A DNA stretch of 64,000 bases from Arthrobacter sp. M4 (GCF_020251205.1 NZ_JAIWYX010000001.1:310001-374000); one strand, 5' to 3'. Shown: positions 1-9,120, counted from the first letter of the stretch. Numbers and translations: made by a program. Notes: a model not told the origin generated them from the letters alone.

Positions 1-516
1 GCCAGGAAGGAACACCCCCTTCGCGAGGTACGTGGAGGTTCCCCGCCAGACAACCTTCTCCGTTCCATGGATACGCACTTCGGCCAGAACGTCCAGCTGC
101 GTGCCGGACCGGTGTCCGGCTAGGTTTTCCGTCCAGGCACGGATATCCAGGGTTTCGGTGAACAGGACAGGTGCCAATTGCTCCACGTGGTTTTTCAGGT
201 GGATCATCCCGAGCAAGGGCAACGGGAAGTCGTCCCGGTTAAGGACGCTCATGGACACCGGGAACGCCAGGGCGTGGATGAAACCCGCAGGCAACACGTC
301 GCTGGCCGTTTCACCAAGCAGGTGCTGGTACGAGGTCAGCTTCGCGATGTCGACCCGGACCGCGCGCACCTCATGGCTGCCGGTAGGTAGCTTGGGATCA
401 GGGTGCGCCCCCAGGATCCTCCGCCGTGCCGTATTGGCCGCCGCGTTCAAGTACAGCTTGGAAAGGGAGGGAACGTCTCCCAGAATGATTGGCTGCTCCG
501 CAAGTTGTCCGCTCAT
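1..516 (-). CDS. MaoC-like hot-dog hydratase, N-terminal part (cut by window start)
   Basis: Read from an ATG at 516; the frame stays open for 172 codons to the window edge, so only the N-terminal half is seen. It opens MSGQLAEQPIILGDVPSLSK and contains the PAGFIHALAFPVSM helix typical of the N-terminal hot-dog of double hot-dog MaoC/HtdX-type (R)-3-hydroxyacyl-CoA or -ACP dehydratases. The catalytic Asp/His hydratase motif would lie in the missing half, so activity cannot be judged. The start overlaps the fabG stop by 4 nt (ATGA at 516-513), indicating translational coupling as the third gene of fadA-fabG-maoC. In mycobacteria the equivalent neighbour of fabG4 is htdX. Inferred role: hydration/dehydration step in fatty-acyl turnover. 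Confidence 0.8.
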   Translation of the reverse strand, partial: MSGQLAEQPIILGDVPSLSKLYLNAAANTARRRILGAHPDPKLPTGSHEVRAVRVDIAKLTSYQHLLGETASDVLPAGFIHALAFPVSMSVLNRDDFPLPLLGMIHLKNHVEQLAPVLFTETLDIRAWTENLAGHRSGTQLDVLAEVRIHGTEKVVWRGTSTYLAKGVFLPG

Positions 517-1853
517 GCGCCCACCAGGTTCTGGCCACAGACACGCAGCACTTCCCCATTGATTCCCGCGGCAGCGTTGCTGGCAAGGAAGGAAATAGCC
601 TCCGCTACGTCTACGGGCTGTCCGCCCTGCTGGAGCGAATTGAGCCGCCGAGCCATTTCACGGGTGGCGAACGGGATTCGTGCAGTCATATCCGTCTCGA
701 TAAATCCAGGGGCCACGGCGTTAATGCCGCCGCCGATCTTCTGGAGCTGTGGTGCGCTTGCCCGGACCATGCCCATCACTCCGGCTTTTGACGCGGAATA
801 ATTCGTCTGTCCGCGGTTACCTGCGATGCCGCTGGTGGACGCTACCGAGACAATGCGCGGGGATTCCCGGAAATGATCCGACTGAAGCAGAACTTCATTA
901 ATCGCGAGTTGCGCAGAAATGTTGACGGCGATCACGGAGTCCCACTTCGCGCCGTCCATGTTGGCCAGCAGCTTGTCCCGGGTGATGCCGGCGTTATGCA
1001 CCATAATGTCGAGTCGCCCGTGCCGTTCGACCGCGTGCCGGATGATTCTTTCGCCGGCGTCCTGGCTGGTGATGTCGAGCTGCAGGGCGGTACCGTGCAC
1101 CTCGTTGGCCATGGCAGCCAGGTGGTCGCCCGAAGCTGGCACATCAACCAGCACCAGCTTCGCGCCGTCGCGCCGGAGGACCCTGGCGATTGCAGCCCCG
1201 ATTCCCCTTGCCGCTCCGGTTACGACGGCGACCCTTCCGTCCAGCGGTCGGTCCGGGTTGCCCGGCAAGCCGCCGTCGTCAGTGGAAATCGTTAGGAATT
1301 GACCGTCAACGAAAGCGGATCGTCCCGAAAGGAAGAACCGCAGGGCGGCCAGCACACCTGGGCTGGTTGTTTCCACTCCGTCACGAAGCAGCAAGCCGTT
1401 CCCCGTGGCGCCTGCGCGCAGTTCCCTGGCCAGGGAACGGAGCATCCCTTCAACACCCTGCCTGGCGGCAGCGACGGCGGGGCTCTCCGCCGACGACGCG
1501 GTGCGGGAAATTGTGACAATACGCCCTCCGGCCGCCAGGTCCCGCAGTGAGGCACCCATCGCAAGAACGGGACGGCCAAGCTCCGAAGGGTGGGCGACGT
1601 CATCTAGGACCAGTACTACAGCACCCAGCTTCTCCTTGGGCTCGGCGTGCCGCCGCACATCAACGTTCCAGCCCAGCAGTTCCCTAGCCAGGGCGTCAGC
1701 GCCGGGTCCCGTGCCTTGAATCAGCACAGGTCCCGGCGCCAGCGGTTCGCCCGGCTGGTAGCGGCGGAGAGCCACGGGCTGTGGCAGACCTAGCCGTTTG
1801 GCGATGTCCCGCCCAATTCCGTGGTCGACGAATTGTGTGTACCTGTCTGTCAC
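513..1853 (-). CDS. fabG: 3-oxoacyl-ACP/CoA reductase, long FabG4-type SDR
   Basis: Start taken at GTG 1853, 8 nt after the upstream thiolase stop with a purine-rich GGGGG stretch before it; an ATG at 1910 would overlap the thiolase by 49 nt and is less likely. 446 aa, about 200 longer than ordinary FabG. The N-terminal half (about 1-200) is a degenerate Rossmann-like domain; the C-terminal half is a complete SDR with TGAARGIG at about 212-219, NAG (HNAGIT), and the Ser-Tyr-Lys set with YSASK at about 352-356. This architecture matches mycobacterial high-molecular-weight FabG4 (Rv0242c). It reduces 3-oxoacyl thioesters (or runs in reverse) next to thiolase and hydratase. Confidence 0.85.
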   Translation of the reverse strand: MTDRYTQFVDHGIGRDIAKRLGLPQPVALRRYQPGEPLAPGPVLIQGTGPGADALARELLGWNVDVRRHAEPKEKLGAVVLVLDDVAHPSELGRPVLAMGASLRDLAAGGRIVTISRTASSAESPAVAAARQGVEGMLRSLARELRAGATGNGLLLRDGVETTSPGVLAALRFFLSGRSAFVDGQFLTISTDDGGLPGNPDRPLDGRVAVVTGAARGIGAAIARVLRRDGAKLVLVDVPASGDHLAAMANEVHGTALQLDITSQDAGERIIRHAVERHGRLDIMVHNAGITRDKLLANMDGAKWDSVIAVNISAQLAINEVLLQSDHFRESPRIVSVASTSGIAGNRGQTNYSASKAGVMGMVRASAPQLQKIGGGINAVAPGFIETDMTARIPFATREMARRLNSLQQGGQPVDVAEAISFLASNAAAGINGEVLRVCGQNLVGA

Positions 1854-1861
1854 TCGTCCCC

Positions 1862-3235
1862 CTAGTTGGCTTCCAAAACGGCGACGACGCCCTGACCGCC
1901 TGCCGCGCACACGGACACCAGGCCTCGCGCCGGACGCCCGTCCACCGTTCCACTGTCATGCAGCATCTTGGCAAGCGTTGCAACGATGCGTCCGCCGGTT
2001 GCGGCAAATGGGTGGCCAGCAGCAAGGGAAGATCCGTTTACGTTAAGGCGGCTTCGATCCACTTTTCCGAACGCACCGCCGAGTCCAAGGCGCGTACGTC
2101 CGAATTTGTCGTCCTCCCAGGCCGCAAGCGTGGATAGCACGGTACCTGCAAAAGCCTCGTGAATCTCGAAGAAGTCAATATCATCCAAGGTGAGGCCCAA
2201 GCGGCCCAGGAGCCGCGGAACGGCGAATACCGGTGCCATCAGCAACCCGTCCTTGCCATGGACGAAGTCGACGGCGGCAGCCTCACCGTCCACGATGGTG
2301 GCCAGCTTTGGTAGGCCGCGCGCTTCCGCCCATTCCTCTGAGGCGAGCAGCACAGTTGCCGCACCATCGGTCAGTGGTGTGGAATTTCCTGCGGTCATGG
2401 TGGCCTCGGCTCTCAAGCTCTTGCCAAAAACGGGCTTCAGGGCAGCCAGTTTCTCCAAGGAAGTATCGGGCCGAAGGTTGGCATCCCGCTGCAGTCCGCG
2501 ATAGGGCGTCATGAGGTCGTCGAAGAAGCCGCGATCGTAGGCAGCGGCCAGGTTCCGGTGGCTGTCGAGCGCCAACTCGTCCTGCGCGCCGCGGGTGATT
2601 TTCCACTGGGCCGTAGTGAGGGCCTGGTGCTCGCCCATGGAAAGCCCGGTACGCGGTTCGCCCGTGGTGGGGGCGTCCGGCGCCAGATCCTTGGGTCGTA
2701 GCCGGGCAAGGATCCTCAGGCGTTCCGGGACGGTGCGGGCGCGATTCAAGTCCAGCAGGACTTCACGCAGCCCTTCGCTGACGGCAATAGGGGCGTCGGA
2801 CGCGGTATCAACGCCACCGGCGATCGCCGAATCGATCTGGCCGAGCTTGATTTTGTTGGCGAGCCCGAGAACCGCTTCCATGCCGGTGGCGCAGGCCTGC
2901 TGCAAATCGTAGGCCGGAGTCTCCGGGGACAGGGCCGAACCGAGAACGGCTTCCCGCGTGAGATTGAAATCCCTCGAGTGTTTTAGCACCGCGCCTGCTG
3001 CCACCTCACCAATTCGTTCGTCCTGTAGCCCGAACCTGGCGATGAGGCCGTCCAGCGCGGCCGTCAGCATGTCCTTGTTGGATGACTTGGCGTACGCTCC
3101 ACCCGCGCGGGCGAAGGGGATCCTGTTGCCGCCCACGACAACGGCCTTACGCAAGCTGCGCTCGCTGACCGATGCCGCAAGGGACTGACCGGATACTTGG
3201 TTCGCGGCGGACTCTGGCTGTTCTGCTGCGGGCAT
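1862..3235 (-). CDS. fadA: Acetyl-CoA C-acyltransferase (thiolase, FadA2/FadI-like)
   Basis: 457 aa from ATG 3235, preceded by a clear AAAGGAGAG ribosome site. Thiolase features are intact: nucleophilic Cys115 in QQACATGME, an EIHEAFAG segment (His instead of the usual Asn before EAFA, as in the FadI/FadA2 branch), GHPFAATGG and the second catalytic Cys443 in VCAAGGQG. It should cleave or form 3-oxoacyl-CoA. First gene of the minus-strand unit fadA-fabG-maoC, divergent from the TetR gene with a shared operator at 3265-3295, so expression is probably controlled by that regulator. Confidence 0.9.
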   Translation of the reverse strand: MPAAEQPESAANQVSGQSLAASVSERSLRKAVVVGGNRIPFARAGGAYAKSSNKDMLTAALDGLIARFGLQDERIGEVAAGAVLKHSRDFNLTREAVLGSALSPETPAYDLQQACATGMEAVLGLANKIKLGQIDSAIAGGVDTASDAPIAVSEGLREVLLDLNRARTVPERLRILARLRPKDLAPDAPTTGEPRTGLSMGEHQALTTAQWKITRGAQDELALDSHRNLAAAYDRGFFDDLMTPYRGLQRDANLRPDTSLEKLAALKPVFGKSLRAEATMTAGNSTPLTDGAATVLLASEEWAEARGLPKLATIVDGEAAAVDFVHGKDGLLMAPVFAVPRLLGRLGLTLDDIDFFEIHEAFAGTVLSTLAAWEDDKFGRTRLGLGGAFGKVDRSRLNVNGSSLAAGHPFAATGGRIVATLAKMLHDSGTVDGRPARGLVSVCAAGGQGVVAVLEAN

Positions 3236-3264
3236 GCCCTCTCCTTTGAACGAGGTAGGTTATT

Positions 3265-3295
3265 GATACCCAGCGTACCTGATACGCTGGGTATC
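3265..3295. promoter_or_regulatory. Candidate TetR operator, perfect 13-bp inverted repeat
   Basis: GATACCCAGCGTA, 5-nt spacer (CCTGA), TACGCTGGGTATC: the arms are exact reverse complements. It lies between divergent fadA (start 3235) and the tetR GTG at 3296, ending one base before that codon. TACGCT in the right arm (3283-3288) also fits an actinobacterial -10 box, so bound repressor would block tetR transcription and probably fadA too. Autoregulation is inferred from position. Confidence 0.75.
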
Positions 3296-4054
3296 GTGTA
3301 CATAGGCCGATCCCCAAAAAACCAAACCGCAGACACCCTGCCTGCAACGGGCGCCACAAGCGACGTCGGCACTGAAGCGGCTGCCGCCGTCGACGGCCGC
3401 TCCGCGCGCTGGCAGAGCCACCGCGAAACCCGTCGGCAGGAACTGATCAAGGCGGCGCGCCGCGCGGTCCACACGTTGGGAAGCGAAGCTTCGATGGAGG
3501 ACATCGCAGCGGCGGCCAACACGTCCAAATCCGTGTTCTACCGCTATTTCGGGGACAAGGCGGGGCTTCAGCAGGCCGTCGGAGAAGTGGTTTTACTGCA
3601 GATGCAAAAACGTATGAGGGAAGCCACCGAGGCGGCTGCCACACCTCGCGAAGGCCTCTACGCCATGGTGTCCGCCTACCTGCAAATGGCGGAATCCAGC
3701 CCCCATGTCTACGCGTTCGTCACGAGGCTCGCCACGGGTGACGCCTCGCAGCAGGACGCCATCGCAGCTTCAGGCGCCCTCGGCCACTTCTTTGACTCCG
3801 TCAGCGAGATGATCGCCGGACCCATGCGGGAGCAACTCGGAAAAGGCAAGGAAGCGCTCCTCGGCTACTGGCCGGCGGCAGCCATTGGTTTGGTTCGGAA
3901 TGCCGGCGAATCGTGGTTGGACAGCCCAGCTTCGCCGTTCAAGCCCGATCAGGAAACCATGGCACGCCAAATCACGGATTGGCTTTGCATCGGCATAGCC
4001 CCCGAACTTAAAAGCACCACACCAACCGTTGCCCGGGAGATCAAGAAGGGATGA
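3296..4054 (+). CDS. TetR/AcrR family transcriptional regulator
   Basis: 252 aa from GTG 3296; the frame is open further upstream but that would run through the operator and into divergent fadA. Helix-turn-helix at about 46-92, with SMEDIAAAANTSKSVFYRYF being a standard TetR recognition segment; the rest is a helical ligand-binding domain. A low-complexity, probably disordered 40-residue N-terminal tail precedes the HTH. No Shine-Dalgarno is evident and the -10-like TACGCT sits 7 nt upstream, so the mRNA may be leaderless. The stop overlaps the next gene's ATG by 4 nt (ATGA), coupling it to the acyl-CoA dehydrogenase/oxidase. Likely a fatty-acyl-CoA-responsive repressor of this locus; the ligand is inferred. 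Confidence 0.88.
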   Translation: MYIGRSPKNQTADTLPATGATSDVGTEAAAAVDGRSARWQSHRETRRQELIKAARRAVHTLGSEASMEDIAAAANTSKSVFYRYFGDKAGLQQAVGEVVLLQMQKRMREATEAAATPREGLYAMVSAYLQMAESSPHVYAFVTRLATGDASQQDAIAASGALGHFFDSVSEMIAGPMREQLGKGKEALLGYWPAAAIGLVRNAGESWLDSPASPFKPDQETMARQITDWLCIGIAPELKSTTPTVAREIKKG

Positions 4055-6165
4055 CCATGACAGAAGTAGTGGACCGCTCCGCCAGCGAGGCGCAGGCGGA
4101 GCAGCCTGCCTCCGGGCCGGAAACCCAGGCGATAGACGTTGCAGCCCTTGGCGAGCAGCTACTCGGCCGCTGGGCCGACGTCAGGCGGACGGCACGTGAA
4201 CTTGCCGCACGCCCTGAGGTCCACAAAATCGAGGGACTCACGCACACCGAGCACCGCCGTCGGACATTCGCTCAGCTCAAGTACCTCGTGGCGAACAACG
4301 CCGTGCATCGGGCGTTCCCTTCGCGGCTGGGCGGATCGGATGACCACGGCGGCAACATCGCCGGGTTCGAGGAATTGGTCACAGCAGATCCTTCGCTTCA
4401 GATCAAAGCCGGCGTGCAATGGGGTTTGTTCGGTGCGGCGGTAATGCACCTTGGTACAAAGCCACACCATGACCAATGGCTGCCGGGCATCATGAGCCTG
4501 GACATCCCCGGCTGCTTTGCCATGACTGAAACGGGGCACGGATCCGACGTCGCGAGCATAGCCACCACGGCTACTTACGATGTCGACAGCCAGGAATTCG
4601 TCATCCACACGCCATTCCGCGCCGCGTGGAAGGACTATATAGGAAACGCAGCCGCGGACGGCCTAGCCGCCGTCGTCTTCGCCCAGCTTATTAGCCAGGG
4701 CGTCAACCACGGCGTGCACGCCTTCTACGTGCCCTTGCGCGATCCGGAAACCATGGAGTTCCTGCCCGGAATCGGTGGTGAAGACGACGGAATCAAGGGC
4801 GGGCTCAACGGCATAGACAACGGCAGGCTGCACTTCAATCACGTACGGATCCCCCGGACCAACCTCCTGGACCGCTACGGCAGCGTGTCCCCGGACGGAG
4901 AGTACACCTCACCGATTCACAGCCCCGGCCGCCGGTTCTTCACAATGCTCGGAACATTGGTCCAGGGGCGCGTGTCCCTGGACGGGGCCGCCGTGGCCGC
5001 AAGCAAAGTCGCCCTCAAAGCAGCCATTCAATACGCCTCGGAACGGCGCCAGTTCACCGCTTCATCCACCACGGAAGAAGAAGTCCTGCTGGACTACCAA
5101 CGCCACCAGCGGCGCCTCTTCACGCGCTTGGCAGCCACGTATGCCGCCTCTTTCGCTCATGAGCAACTCCTGGAGAAGTTCGACGACGTCTTCTCCGGCA
5201 GGCACGACAGCGACGAGGACAGGCAGGACCTGGAAACCTTGGCCGCGGCGCTCAAACCGCTCAGCACCTGGCAGGCACTGGACACACTCCAGGAATGTAG
5301 GGAGGCCTGCGGCGGTGCGGGGTTCCTCATCGAGAACCGCTTTACCTCGCTACGGGCCGACATGGACGTCTACGCAACGTTCGAAGGCGACAACACCGTG
5401 CTGCTGCAACTTGTGGCCAAGAGGCTGCTGGCGGACTATGCCAAGGAGTTCCGGAACCTTGATTTTGGGGTCCTTGCGCGGTTCGTAGTCGGCCAGGCAG
5501 CTGGTGCGGCCCTGCACCGCACGGGGCTGCGCCAGGTGGCGCAGTTCGTCGCGGATAGCGGCTTGCCGCAAAAGGCCGCCCTGGCCCTGCGCGACGAGGC
5601 CGGACAGCGCGCGTTGCTCACCGACCGCGTGCAAACCATGGTGGCCGAGGCAGCCGGAGCCCTCCGGGGAGCCGGCAAATTGCCCCACCACAAGGCGGCG
5701 GCGCTTTTTAATGAGCACCAGGACGAACTGATCGAAGCCGCGCAGGCGCACGCTGAACTGCTGCAGTGGGAAGCATTTACCGAGGCGCTCGCAGCGGTAG
5801 CCGATCCGGGCACGCGTACCGTCCTGACTTGGCTGCGTGACCTGTTCGGACTCTCCCTCATCGAGAAACATCTGTCCTGGTACTTGATGAACGGTCGGAT
5901 GTCCATGCAGCGTGGCCGCACGGTAGGGGCATATATCAATCGCCTCTTGACCAAGATCCGCCCACACGCCCTCCACCTTGTGGACGCGTTTGGCTACGGA
6001 CCGGCCCATCTCCGGGCGGCCATCGCCACAGGCGCAGAGCAGGAACGCCAGGACGAAGCGAGGGCGTACTACCGGGCAGAGCGGGCAAGCGGCTCTGCTC
6101 CCGTCCCCGAAAAGTCACTTCGCTGGCAGAAGCATCCGGAAAGGAAGAAGCCAGGCGTCCACTGA
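4051..6165 (+). CDS. Acyl-CoA dehydrogenase / acyl-CoA oxidase family flavoprotein
   Basis: 704 aa; ATG 4051 overlaps the tetR stop (ATGA), and a second ATG two codons later (4057) is an alternative. Length exceeds the 380-600 aa of usual FadE proteins and suits the oxidase branch with a C-terminal ACOX-type helical domain. Visible family features: CFAMTETGHGSDV (FAD/substrate contact), the GRR...F segment near 290, RRQF, and YATFEGDNTVLL, whose Glu (about residue 445) is the likely catalytic base. It catalyses the first desaturation of acyl-CoA, passing electrons to ETF or O2; which acceptor cannot be told from sequence. With fadA-fabG-maoC across the operator it would complete a beta-oxidation set. 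Confidence 0.87.
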   Translation: MTMTEVVDRSASEAQAEQPASGPETQAIDVAALGEQLLGRWADVRRTARELAARPEVHKIEGLTHTEHRRRTFAQLKYLVANNAVHRAFPSRLGGSDDHGGNIAGFEELVTADPSLQIKAGVQWGLFGAAVMHLGTKPHHDQWLPGIMSLDIPGCFAMTETGHGSDVASIATTATYDVDSQEFVIHTPFRAAWKDYIGNAAADGLAAVVFAQLISQGVNHGVHAFYVPLRDPETMEFLPGIGGEDDGIKGGLNGIDNGRLHFNHVRIPRTNLLDRYGSVSPDGEYTSPIHSPGRRFFTMLGTLVQGRVSLDGAAVAASKVALKAAIQYASERRQFTASSTTEEEVLLDYQRHQRRLFTRLAATYAASFAHEQLLEKFDDVFSGRHDSDEDRQDLETLAAALKPLSTWQALDTLQECREACGGAGFLIENRFTSLRADMDVYATFEGDNTVLLQLVAKRLLADYAKEFRNLDFGVLARFVVGQAAGAALHRTGLRQVAQFVADSGLPQKAALALRDEAGQRALLTDRVQTMVAEAAGALRGAGKLPHHKAAALFNEHQDELIEAAQAHAELLQWEAFTEALAAVADPGTRTVLTWLRDLFGLSLIEKHLSWYLMNGRMSMQRGRTVGAYINRLLTKIRPHALHLVDAFGYGPAHLRAAIATGAEQERQDEARAYYRAERASGSAPVPEKSLRWQKHPERKKPGVH

Positions 6166-6196
6166 CCGAACAACTAAGCTAAGTGACTTAACCCCC

Positions 6197-6257
6197 GACG
6201 GCGGGGGGGCCCCCCCCCGGGGGGGGCCCCCCCCCCCGGGGGGGCGCCACCGCCGTC
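6197..6257. terminator. Candidate bidirectional terminator containing a pure G/C tract
   Basis: Arms GACGGCGG (6197-6204) and CCGCCGTC (6250-6257) enclose alternating homopolymer runs: 7 G (6203-6209), 9 C, 8 G, 11 C and 7 G (ending 6244). Five T follow at 6268-6272 on the plus strand. It lies between the convergent acyl-CoA dehydrogenase and glgA genes. The runs can pair in several registers, so the structure is ambiguous and the exact run lengths may be sequencing-sensitive. Confidence 0.6.
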
Positions 6258-6302
6258 GTACTGTCCCTTTTTGGAGTCCCAGGTTGGGCTCCCCGAAAGA
6301 GA

Positions 6303-6352
6303 GGCGGGTCCTAGGACAGGGCGGATCCTAAGATAGGGCGGATCTAAGACAG
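6303..6352. repeat. Three tandem 16-17 bp copies spanning the glgA stop codon
   Basis: Units at 6303-6319, 6320-6336 and 6337-6352, consensus GGCGGATCCTAAGACAG on the plus strand, with a few differences between copies and one base missing in the third. The third unit contains the glgA stop (TAG, complement of 6344-6346) and each of the other two also carries a TAG on the minus strand. The copies therefore look like duplications of the gene's last codons plus stop. Confidence 0.85.
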
Positions 6353-7540
6353 GACGGAGCGGTAGACCTCCAGGGTGGTCTCCGCAATGGAGTCCCAGGA
6401 GAATTGCTCTTCCGCGCGCTTGCGGCCGGCAACGCCCATCTCCCTGGCACGTGCGGGATCGGAGACAACCTCCGTCAGGGCTGCGGCAAAGTCCGCAACG
6501 AACTTGTCGGGATCAAGCGGAGTGCCTGTGCCGTCCGTGACCTGCTCCAGGTCCACTAGCAGTCCGGTCTCGCCATGCTGGACAACTTCAGGAATACCGC
6601 CCGTGGCACTGGCCACCACTGCCGCTCCGCAGGCCATCGCTTCCAGGTTTACGATGCCCAACGGTTCGTATATGGACGGACAGGCGAAAGCCGTGGCGTG
6701 GCTCAAAACCTGGATGAGCTCATGGCGGGGCAGCATCCGCTCGATCAGGATGACGCCCTCGCGCTTGCTCTGCAGGTCCTCAATAAGTGCTGCAGTTTCG
6801 GCGGCAAGCTCGGGCGTGTCAGCCGCGCCGAGGCAGAGGACCAGCTGAACGTCCGCGGGGAGGCTCGAAGCGGCACGCAACAGGTAGGGAACGCCTTTCT
6901 GGCGTGTGTTGCGTCCGACAAACACGACGCTGGGCTTGGCGGGATCAATCCCGAGCGCTCGGATGGCATCGTCGCCTTCATCCCGCTGCCACAGGCTGAC
7001 ATCGATGCCATTGTGAACAACATAGACCTTGGCCGGATCCACACCGGGGTAGCTCCGAAGAATGTCCTTGCGCATGCCATCGGAGACAGCGATGATCGCG
7101 GCCGCGGCCTCATATGCGGTCTTCTCCACCCAGGAGGAGAGGGCGTAGCCGCCACCCAGCTGCTCGGCCTTCCAAGGCCGAAGCGGCTCAAGGCTGTGCG
7201 CACTTAGGACGTGCGGGATACCGTGCAGAAGGGACGCAAGATGGCCTGCCATGTTCGCGTACCACGTGTGCGAATGGACCACGTCCGCGCCGGCGACATC
7301 GGGAACGATGCGCAGGTCGACGCCGAGCGTCTGCACCGCGGCGTTGACACCGTCCAGCTCGCTGGGCGTGGCGTAGGAGGAGACGCTGGCGCCGTGGTAG
7401 TCGGGGTCCCGCGGGGCGCCAAACGCCCGGACGCGAAGGTCCACATGCTTTGCCAGCACGCGGCTGAGCTCCGCAACGTGGACGCCGGCGCCGCCGTAAA
7501 TTTCCGGCGGGAATTCTTTAGTCACAATGTCTATTCGCAC
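6344..7540 (-). CDS. glgA: Glycogen synthase-type GT4 glycosyltransferase (GlgA/GlgM)
   Basis: 398 aa from GTG 7540. Opens with FPPEIYGGAGVHVAELSR, the donor-site GGAG motif of actinobacterial glycogen synthases, and has the GT-B C-terminal EPLGIVNLEAMACG segment that binds the sugar nucleotide. Closest in length and motif pattern to M. tuberculosis Rv1212c (GlgM), which makes maltose-1-phosphate from ADP-glucose and glucose-1-phosphate; glycogen elongation is the older assignment. Divergent from glgC, which supplies its ADP-glucose donor, over a 99-nt promoter region. A -10-like TACGTT (complement of 7548-7553) ends 7 nt before the GTG, so the message may be leaderless. The stop codon lies inside a tandem repeat. 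Confidence 0.88.
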   Translation of the reverse strand: MRIDIVTKEFPPEIYGGAGVHVAELSRVLAKHVDLRVRAFGAPRDPDYHGASVSSYATPSELDGVNAAVQTLGVDLRIVPDVAGADVVHSHTWYANMAGHLASLLHGIPHVLSAHSLEPLRPWKAEQLGGGYALSSWVEKTAYEAAAAIIAVSDGMRKDILRSYPGVDPAKVYVVHNGIDVSLWQRDEGDDAIRALGIDPAKPSVVFVGRNTRQKGVPYLLRAASSLPADVQLVLCLGAADTPELAAETAALIEDLQSKREGVILIERMLPRHELIQVLSHATAFACPSIYEPLGIVNLEAMACGAAVVASATGGIPEVVQHGETGLLVDLEQVTDGTGTPLDPDKFVADFAAALTEVVSDPARAREMGVAGRKRAEEQFSWDSIAETTLEVYRSVLS

Positions 7541-7639
7541 GGTACCTAACGTAGTCGTTCAGCAGTATGTGTTCTAGTGTGAAAGGGTCCGGGAAACCGG
7601 GGACATTGGGGTTACGAAGACGTACGGGGAGCAGCAACC

Positions 7640-9022
7640 ATGGCGTTGAAGAAAGTTTTGGCAATTGTTTTGGCCGGAGGCGAGGGCAACCGGTTGATGC
7701 CACTGACGGCGGACCGGGCAAAGCCCGCAGTCCCATTCGCAGGAGGCTACCGACTGATCGACTTTGCGTTGTCCAATCTGGTCAACTCTGGATATTTGAG
7801 AATCGTCGTCTTAACCCAATACAAATCGCATAGCCTTGACCGGCATATCTCCGAAACGTGGCGAATGTCCACTCAGCTGGGCCGTTATGTTGCATCAGTT
7901 CCCGCGCAGCAGCGCGTTGGAAAAAGTTGGTTCCTGGGCAGTGCCAATGCCATTTACCAGTCCCTGAACCTGATCCACGACGATAACCCCGACATCGTTG
8001 TCGTGGTCGGCGCCGACCACGTGTACCGTATGGACTTCTCCCAGATGGTTGCGCAGCACGTTGCCAGCGGAGCAAAGGCAACGGTGGCAGCCGTTCGCCA
8101 GCCCCTCCATATGGCCAACCAGTTCGGTGTCATCGAAGTGGACCAGAACGATCCCCAAAAGATTGCAGCATTCGTGGAAAAGCCTTCGTCAACCGCAGGG
8201 CTTCCCGCAGACCCCAACCAGTTCCTTGCCTCGATGGGCAACTATGTCTTTGATGCTGACGCGCTGGTGGATGCCCTGCACGTAGACGCAGAGCGCCTGG
8301 ACACCAAGCACGACATGGGCGGCGACATCATCCCTTACTTCGTCAACAAGGGCGAGGCGGGTGTCTACGACTTCACCCTCAATGACATTCCGGGAGCCAC
8401 CGAGCGCGACCGTACATACTGGCGCGATGTAGGAACCATCGACTCCTTCTACGACGCCCACATGGACCTCATCTCCCCCGTGCCGGTGTTCAACCTGTAC
8501 AACTCTGAATGGCCCATCTACACGCGTCAGAGCATCTCCCCGCCTGCCAAGTTTGTCCGAGGCGAAAACAACACCGTCGGTTCTGCCCTCGACTCCATCG
8601 TGGCGAGTGGTGTGGTCATCTCCGGCGGCATCGTCGAAGGCTCGGTGCTCTCCAACGACGTCTATGTGGACAATTCCAGCCGAGTGCAGGACTCCGTCCT
8701 GATGGACAAGGTTCGCGTCGGTGAAGGCGCGGTGATCAAGCGGGCCATCGTGGACAAGAACGTCAAGGTTCCGGCAGGAGCAACCATCGGTTTGGACGCC
8801 GAGCTCGACAAGCGCCGCGGCTACAAGGTCACTGAATCCGGCATCACCGTACTGGCGAAGGGCCAGACTGTGCCCGAACCCGACGAGGCAGAACTTGCCC
8901 TATCCGCTTCCTACCGCCGCAGCCTCCCCGAGGCGGTCAAGGCAGCCGCAGAGAACTTCCCCGAGCTCCACGGCCCCGCTGACAAGGTCAATGAGGTCCA
9001 GACGAGCTCCATCGACGCCTAG
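7640..9022 (+). CDS. glgC: Glucose-1-phosphate adenylyltransferase (ADP-glucose pyrophosphorylase)
   Basis: 460 aa from ATG 7640 with GGGGAGC as ribosome site. N-terminal nucleotidyltransferase domain with [13 protein letters not shown] and [19 protein letters not shown] for the metal site, and a C-terminal left-handed beta-helix (about 290-400) with repeated hexapeptides such as [20 protein letters not shown]. Makes ADP-glucose from ATP and glucose-1-phosphate, the committed step of glycogen synthesis, in the cytosol. The roughly 50 residues after the conserved core are a C-terminal tail rather than a known domain. Divergent partner of glgA; followed by a hairpin at 9044-9091. Confidence 0.96.
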   Translation: MALKKVLAIVLAGGEGNRLMPLTADRAKPAVPFAGGYRLIDFALSNLVNSGYLRIVVLTQYKSHSLDRHISETWRMSTQLGRYVASVPAQQRVGKSWFLGSANAIYQSLNLIHDDNPDIVVVVGADHVYRMDFSQMVAQHVASGAKATVAAVRQPLHMANQFGVIEVDQNDPQKIAAFVEKPSSTAGLPADPNQFLASMGNYVFDADALVDALHVDAERLDTKHDMGGDIIPYFVNKGEAGVYDFTLNDIPGATERDRTYWRDVGTIDSFYDAHMDLISPVPVFNLYNSEWPIYTRQSISPPAKFVRGENNTVGSALDSIVASGVVISGGIVEGSVLSNDVYVDNSSRVQDSVLMDKVRVGEGAVIKRAIVDKNVKVPAGATIGLDAELDKRRGYKVTESGITVLAKGQTVPEPDEAELALSASYRRSLPEAVKAAAENFPELHGPADKVNEVQTSSIDA

Positions 9023-9043
9023 CCTCACGCACACGCTCCCACG

Positions 9044-9091
9044 GCCTTCCCGCGGTACGGGTACCCTTGACGGACCCTCCCGCGGGAAGGC
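9044..9091 (+). terminator. Hairpin downstream of glgC
   Basis: GCCTTCCCGCGG (9044-9055) and CCGCGGGAAGGC (9080-9091) are exact reverse complements separated by 24 nt; a smaller inverted repeat GGTAC-GG-GTACC (9054-9065) lies at the inner edge. No strong T-run follows, so termination strength is uncertain. Confidence 0.65.
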
Positions 9092-9120
9092 TGCGTGCTT
9101 TCCATGCCTGTAAAATCAGG

